A stretch of 64,000 nucleotides of DNA from Rhizobium indicum. Lineage in GTDB: Bacteria; Pseudomonadota; Alphaproteobacteria; Rhizobiales; Rhizobiaceae. The DNA lies in NCBI RefSeq assembly GCF_005862305.2, contig NZ_CP054021.1:4195501-4259500 (forward strand). The letters are read 5' to 3'. A program made the translations under genes and the position numbers. Below the pieces are notes generated by a model. The model searched no databases. It saw only the letters and a program-made list of their open reading frames with translations, and had not been told where the DNA came from. Shown here in pieces: positions 59,717 through 64,000 of the stretch (its first letter is position 1; the number at the start of each line of letters is the position of its first letter).

Positions 59717-59862
59717 GCATCGAGGCTTCCCTCTCAAATGGCGGGGCCGCATCCTGCGGCCCCATCACCGGCACAACGAAAAGGCATCAGGCCGCAAAGT
59801 CCGGCCGAGCGCATGCGATTTCGTTGCCCCGATTTTCTCAATTCAATTCAGGCGGATCAATC

Positions 59863-61227
59863 ATGAGCAGCTACACAATCGACGATCTCAGGAAGGATGT
59901 TGCCGAAGGGCGCATCGACACGGTTCTGGCCTGCCAGGTGGATATGCAGGGCCGACTGATGGGCAAGCGCTTCCAAGCGGAATATTTCGTCGAGAGCGCC
60001 TGGAAGGAAACGCACAGCTGCAACTACCTGATCGCCACCGACATGGAGATGGAGACCGTCTCCGGCTACAAGGCGACGAGTTGGGAGAAGGGCTACGGCG
60101 ACTACACGATGAAGCCGGATCTTGCGACGCTGCGTCGTATTCCCTGGCTGGAAGGCACCGCGCTGGTGCTTTGCGATATGCTCGATCATCATACGCACGA
60201 GGAGGTCGCCCACTCGCCGCGCGCGATCCTGAAGAAGCAGGTGAAGCGGCTCGAGGATATGGGCATGAAGGCCTACATGGCCTCGGAGCTCGAATTCTTC
60301 CTGTTCGACCAGAGCTACGAGGCGGCGCAGGCTTCCGGCTACCGCAACCTCAAGCTCGTCAGCGCCTATAACGAGGACTACCACATCTTCCAGACCACCA
60401 AGGAGGAAGAGGTGATGCGGGCGATCCGCACCGGGCTGCAGGGCGCCGGCATCCCGGTCGAGAACTCCAAGGGTGAGGCGTCGGCCGGCCAGGAGGAAAT
60501 CAACGTGCGCTACGCCGATGCGCTCGCCATGGCCGACCGGCACGCGATCATCAAGAACGGCTGCAAGGAGATTGCCTGGTCGAAGGGCAAGGCTATCACC
60601 TTCCTCGCCAAGTGGAATTACAATGCTGCCGGCAGTTCCTCGCATATCCACCAGTCGCTCTGGAGCCTGGAGGAAAAGCCGCTTTTCTTCGACCATACCG
60701 GCAAATACGGCATGTCGCCGCTGATGCATAATTACGTCGCCGGGCTTCTCGCTCATGCGAGCGAGATCACCTATTTCCTGGCGCCCTACATCAACTCCTA
60801 CAAGCGCTTCATGGCCGGCACGTTTGCGCCGACCAAGGCGATCTGGAGCAAGGACAACCGCACCGCCGGCTATCGCCTGTGCGGCGAAGAGACCAAGGGT
60901 ATCCGTATCGAGTGCCGCGTTGGCGGCTCCGATCTCAATCCCTATCTCGCCTTCGCCGCGCTGCTTGCCGCCGGCATTGACGGCATCGAGAACAAGCTCG
61001 AACTGGAAGCCCCCTTCGTTGGCGACGCCTATGGCGGCAAGGGCGTTCGCGAGATCCCGCGCACGCTGCGCGCGGCCACGGCGGCGATGACGGAATCGGC
61101 GATGCTACGCAAGGCCTTCGGCGACGACGTGATCGACCACTATACGCGCGCCGGCGAATGGGAGCAGGAAGAATACGACCGCCGCATCACCGATTGGGAA
61201 GTGGCGCGCGGTTTCGAAAGAGCTTAA
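59863..61227 (+). CDS. Glutamine-synthetase-like enzyme (gamma-glutamyl-amide ligase candidate)
   Basis: 454 residues from ATG 59863. GS catalytic landmarks are present: ASELEFFLFD, QEEINVRYADALAMADRH, NYNAAGSSSHIHQSLW with the ATP-site His, NRTAGYRLCGEETKGIRIEC with substrate Arg, and the final GSDLNPYLAFAALLAAGIDG. It is like the short GlnA-like enzymes that attach glutamate to amines (PuuA, IpuC) and lacks the adenylylated-Tyr context of GlnA. It would activate an amine to its gamma-glutamyl amide. Followed by palindromic element C, then the aldehyde dehydrogenase gene. Confidence 0.86.
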   Translation: MSSYTIDDLRKDVAEGRIDTVLACQVDMQGRLMGKRFQAEYFVESAWKETHSCNYLIATDMEMETVSGYKATSWEKGYGDYTMKPDLATLRRIPWLEGTALVLCDMLDHHTHEEVAHSPRAILKKQVKRLEDMGMKAYMASELEFFLFDQSYEAAQASGYRNLKLVSAYNEDYHIFQTTKEEEVMRAIRTGLQGAGIPVENSKGEASAGQEEINVRYADALAMADRHAIIKNGCKEIAWSKGKAITFLAKWNYNAAGSSSHIHQSLWSLEEKPLFFDHTGKYGMSPLMHNYVAGLLAHASEITYFLAPYINSYKRFMAGTFAPTKAIWSKDNRTAGYRLCGEETKGIRIECRVGGSDLNPYLAFAALLAAGIDGIENKLELEAPFVGDAYGGKGVREIPRTLRAATAAMTESAMLRKAFGDDVIDHYTRAGEWEQEEYDRRITDWEVARGFERA

Positions 61228-61248
61228 TAGGCATTTGCGATTTGCTTG

Positions 61249-61384
61249 CCCCTCACCTTAACCCTCTCCCCGTAAAAACGGGGAGAGCGGACGTGCCAAA
61301 CGCAGCGTCGATGTTAGGGAAAGCCGGTGCGGCATATCCCCTTCGCCCCGTTTGCGGGGAGAGGTGCCGGCAGGCGGATGAGGT
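61249..61384. repeat. Palindromic mosaic element C, between the GS-like and ALDH genes
   Basis: Starts CCCCTCACC, has a CTCTCCCCGtaaaaaCGGGGAGAG hairpin (about 61264-61287), then CCCCGTTTGCGGGGAG and ends GCGGATGAGG. Same class as elements A and B. It fills most of the 205-base gap after the GS-like gene. Confidence 0.72.
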
Positions 61385-61432
61385 GCCACGGCCTCACTCA
61401 AATTTTGAAGAATACGAGGATAGGAACAGATC

Positions 61433-62818
61433 ATGGCAATGATCCAATGCATTTCACCGGTTGACGGGTCGGTTTATGCCGAGCGCGCAGCCCTTTCTTT
61501 CGATGCCGCCAAGGATGTGGTGGCGCGCGCCCGCAAGGCGCAGAAAGCCTGGGCGAAACGGCCCCTCGAAGAGCGTGTGCAACTGGTGCTGAAGGGTGCT
61601 GCGCGGCTGAACGAGATGTCCGATGTCGTCGTGCCAGAGCTCGCCTGGCAGATGGGCCGGCCGATCAAGTATGGCGGCGAATACAAGGGTTTCAACGAGC
61701 GTTCCAACTATGTCGCCTCGATCGCGGCGGACGCGATGGCGCCTGTTGTCGTCGAGGAGAGCGATCGTTTCGAGCGGCGCATCGAGCGCGAGGCCCATGG
61801 CGTCGTCTTCGTCGTAGCACCATGGAACTATCCCTACATGACGGCGATCAACACGATCGCGCCGGCGCTGATGGCCGGCAATACCGTGGTGCTGAAGCAT
61901 GCCTCGCAGACGCTGCTGGTCGGTGAGCGGCTGGTGCAGGCCTTCATCGAGGCCGGCGTTCCCGAGGATGTGTTCCAGAACGTCTTACTCGATCATGAAA
62001 CGACGTCAGCGCTGATTGCCGCCGGCAGCTTCAATTTCGTCAACTTCACCGGATCGGTCGAAGGCGGGCGGTCGATGGAGCGGGCGGCTGCCGGCACCTT
62101 CACCGGCCTCGGCCTCGAACTCGGCGGCAAGGATCCGGGTTATGTCATGGAGGACGCCGATCTCGAGGCGGCCGTCGACACGCTGATGGACGGCGCGACC
62201 TACAATTCCGGTCAGTGCTGCTGCGGCATCGAGCGCATCTACGTGCATGAATCGCTCTACGACGCCTTCGTCGAGAAATCGGTTGCCTGGGTATCGAACT
62301 ACAAGCTCGGCAATCCGCTCGATCCGGAAACCTCGCTCGGGCCGATGGCGCATAAGCGCTTCGCCAAGGTGGTACGCGAGCAGATCGCCGATGCGGTCGC
62401 CAAGGGCGCCAAAGCGCTTGTCGATCCCAAGCTTTTCCCTGAGGATGACGGCGGCGCCTATCTCGCCCCGCAGATCCTCGTCGATGTCGATCACTCCATG
62501 GCCTTCATGCGCGAAGAGACTTTCGGCCCGGCAGTCGGCATCATGAAGGTGAAAAGTGACGAGGAAGCATTGGCGCTGATGAACGACAGCCAATACGGAT
62601 TGACGGCTTCACTCTGGACCCGGGATGTTGGGCGGGCGGCACGGCTCGGCCGCGAGATCGAAACCGGCACTGTTTTCATGAACCGCGCAGACTATCTCGA
62701 CCCGGCGCTTTGCTGGACCGGCGTCAAGGAGACCGGCCGCGGCGGCTCGCTGTCGATCATCGGCTTCCACAATCTGACGCGTCCGAAATCCTTCCATCTG
62801 AAGAAAGTCACAGCATGA
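61433..62818 (+). CDS. Aldehyde dehydrogenase
   Basis: A 461-residue NAD(P)-dependent ALDH. Conserved APWNYP stretch (WNYPYMTAINTIAPALMAGN), the NAD-site FTGSVEGGRSM, Glu in LELGGKDPGYV and the catalytic Cys in NSGQCCCGIERIYV. Full length. The stop overlaps the alcohol dehydrogenase start (ATGA). It would oxidise the aldehyde made by the alcohol dehydrogenase. Confidence 0.9.
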   Translation: MAMIQCISPVDGSVYAERAALSFDAAKDVVARARKAQKAWAKRPLEERVQLVLKGAARLNEMSDVVVPELAWQMGRPIKYGGEYKGFNERSNYVASIAADAMAPVVVEESDRFERRIEREAHGVVFVVAPWNYPYMTAINTIAPALMAGNTVVLKHASQTLLVGERLVQAFIEAGVPEDVFQNVLLDHETTSALIAAGSFNFVNFTGSVEGGRSMERAAAGTFTGLGLELGGKDPGYVMEDADLEAAVDTLMDGATYNSGQCCCGIERIYVHESLYDAFVEKSVAWVSNYKLGNPLDPETSLGPMAHKRFAKVVREQIADAVAKGAKALVDPKLFPEDDGGAYLAPQILVDVDHSMAFMREETFGPAVGIMKVKSDEEALALMNDSQYGLTASLWTRDVGRAARLGREIETGTVFMNRADYLDPALCWTGVKETGRGGSLSIIGFHNLTRPKSFHLKKVTA

Positions 62819-63966
62819 GCAGCAACATCACCGCAAACTGGAGCTACCCGACATCGGTCAAGCTCGGCCGGGGCCGCATCAAGGAACTGGCCGATGCCTG
62901 CAAGAGCCTCGGCATCAAGAAGCCGCTGCTCGTCACCGACCGCGGCCTTGCCTCGATGGCGATCACCAGGAACGCCCTCGATATCCTCGAAGATGCCGGT
63001 CTCGGCCGGGCGATCTTCGCCGATGTCGATCCGAACCCGAACGAGAAAAACCTCGAAGCCGGCGTTAGGGCCTTCAAGGACGGCGGCCATGACGGCGTCG
63101 TCGCCTTCGGCGGTGGCTCCGGGCTCGATCTCGGCAAGTGCGTCGCCTTCATGGCCGGCCAGACGCGGCCGGTCTGGGACTTCGAAGATATCGGCGACTG
63201 GTGGACGCGTGCGAACCTCGAGGGTATCGCCCCGATCGTCGCGGTGCCGACAACGGCAGGCACCGGTTCGGAAGTCGGGCGCGCCAGCGTCATCACCAAT
63301 TCCGAAACGCATGTGAAGAAGATCATTTTCCATCCGAAGTTCCTGCCTGGCGTCGTTATTTCCGATCCGGAACTGACGGTCGGCATGCCGAAGATCATCA
63401 CGGCCGGGACCGGCATGGATGCCTTCGCCCATTGCCTGGAGGCTTATTCCTCGCCCTTCTATCACCCGATGTCGGCCGGCATCGCGCTCGAAGGCATGCG
63501 CCTCGTCAAGGAGTTCCTGCCACGCGCCTATAGGGAAGGCACGGATCTGGAAGCCCGCGCCAACATGATGGCCGCCGCCGCCATGGGCGCGGTCGCCTTC
63601 CAGAAGGGGCTCGGCGCCATCCACGCGCTGTCGCACCCGATCGGCGCCGTCTACAACACCCATCACGGCATGACCAATGCGGTGGTGATGCCGGCGGTGT
63701 TGCGCTTCAACCGCAAGGCGATCGAGGAGAAGATCGGCCGCGCCGCCGCCTATCTCGGCATTTCGGGCGGTTTCGACGGGTTCTACGACTATGTGCTGAA
63801 GCTCCGCTCCGAACTCGGCGTGCCGGAGACGCTGTCGGCGATGGGGATCGCTGCCGACCGCATCGACGAATTATCGGCCATGGCGATCGAAGATCCGAGC
63901 GCCGGCGGCAACCCGGTTGCACTGACGCTTGAAAATACCAAGGCCCTATTCAAAGATTGCTTCTGA
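62815..63966 (+). CDS. Iron-type (group III) alcohol dehydrogenase
   Basis: 383 residues from ATG 62815. Rossmann part with GGGSGLDLGKCVAF, then the metal residues in AGTGMDAFAHCLEAYSSPFY, and the His-x-x-His pattern in AIHALSHPIGAVYNTHHGMT. Family members oxidise primary alcohols and diols. Last gene of the operon in the window; the operon may continue beyond 64,000. Confidence 0.9.
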   Translation: MSSNITANWSYPTSVKLGRGRIKELADACKSLGIKKPLLVTDRGLASMAITRNALDILEDAGLGRAIFADVDPNPNEKNLEAGVRAFKDGGHDGVVAFGGGSGLDLGKCVAFMAGQTRPVWDFEDIGDWWTRANLEGIAPIVAVPTTAGTGSEVGRASVITNSETHVKKIIFHPKFLPGVVISDPELTVGMPKIITAGTGMDAFAHCLEAYSSPFYHPMSAGIALEGMRLVKEFLPRAYREGTDLEARANMMAAAAMGAVAFQKGLGAIHALSHPIGAVYNTHHGMTNAVVMPAVLRFNRKAIEEKIGRAAAYLGISGGFDGFYDYVLKLRSELGVPETLSAMGIAADRIDELSAMAIEDPSAGGNPVALTLENTKALFKDCF

Positions 63967-64000
63967 CGACATAAGAGCGGACCAACAGACTGGCCTGGAA

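Overview
The window looks like an alphaproteobacterial chromosome of the Rhizobium leguminosarum/etli group. The evidence is high-GC codon use, a cinR-cinI-cinS quorum-sensing locus, a RIME-type intergenic mosaic element, other rhizobial palindromic repeats, and many periplasmic-binding-protein ABC operons. Everything left of about 23.55 kb is the right part of an integrated, probably siphovirus-like, prophage. Everything to the right is host DNA. All names and families come from reading the sequence; no database search was possible.

Prophage (1-23,560). The window opens inside a tape measure gene that carries a peptidase domain. A tightly overlapping late operon follows: tail-tip genes including DUF1833, NlpC/P60 and a TipJ-like central fibre protein, then fibre-type genes. 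Next comes a lone reverse-strand lipoprotein, then a lysis cassette (holin-like protein, SAR-type GH24 endolysin, nested Rz/Rz1 spanins). The late region ends with an SGNH-hydrolase-like surface protein and a strong terminator. Beyond it (13.9-20.98 kb) is a mostly reverse-strand accessory region: small hypothetical genes, a thermonuclease, a stand-alone ATP-dependent DNA ligase with the decayed 3' end of a second copy nearby, and a four-gene translationally coupled cassette of which at least three members look like helix-turn-helix proteins. The forward strand then carries an HNH nuclease, an AlpA/Xis-like gene and a tyrosine integrase. The integrase reading frame runs into the 3' half of a reverse-strand tRNA(CAT), which marks the attachment site. 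Head and packaging genes lie outside the window.

Host 23.7-30.5 kb. This holds a receiver-only response regulator, cinS-cinI-cinR with a dyad and a RIME element between cinI and cinR, a GH38-like/DUF5054 gene behind two LacI-type operator-like palindromes, and several small rhizobial genes.

Host 30.5-43.9 kb. An FCD-type GntR regulator is divergent from a polyamine-type ABC transporter operon that also encodes an Asp/Glu/hydantoin-type racemase and a flavin reductase-like protein. Then come a UPF0303 protein, a lipoprotein, an AGE-family epimerase and metH. Perfect palindromes precede both the epimerase and metH.

Host 44-51.5 kb. A sugar-type divergon has a BadF-type kinase and a UTRA GntR regulator on one side. 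On the other are a sugar ABC transporter, a Gfo/Idh/MocA oxidoreductase and a UgpC-like ATPase. Matching operator-like sequences face both arms.

Host 51.6-64 kb. A second polyamine-type ABC operon and an RpiR regulator lie back to back with an operon for an N-formylglutamate amidohydrolase-like enzyme, an APC permease, a glutamine-synthetase-like enzyme, an aldehyde dehydrogenase and an iron-type alcohol dehydrogenase. I read this as a gamma-glutamylation pathway for an amino alcohol or amine; this is the most interesting metabolic prediction in the window. A recurring architectural theme is a palindromic repeat or terminator placed directly after the first, highly expressed gene of several catabolic operons.
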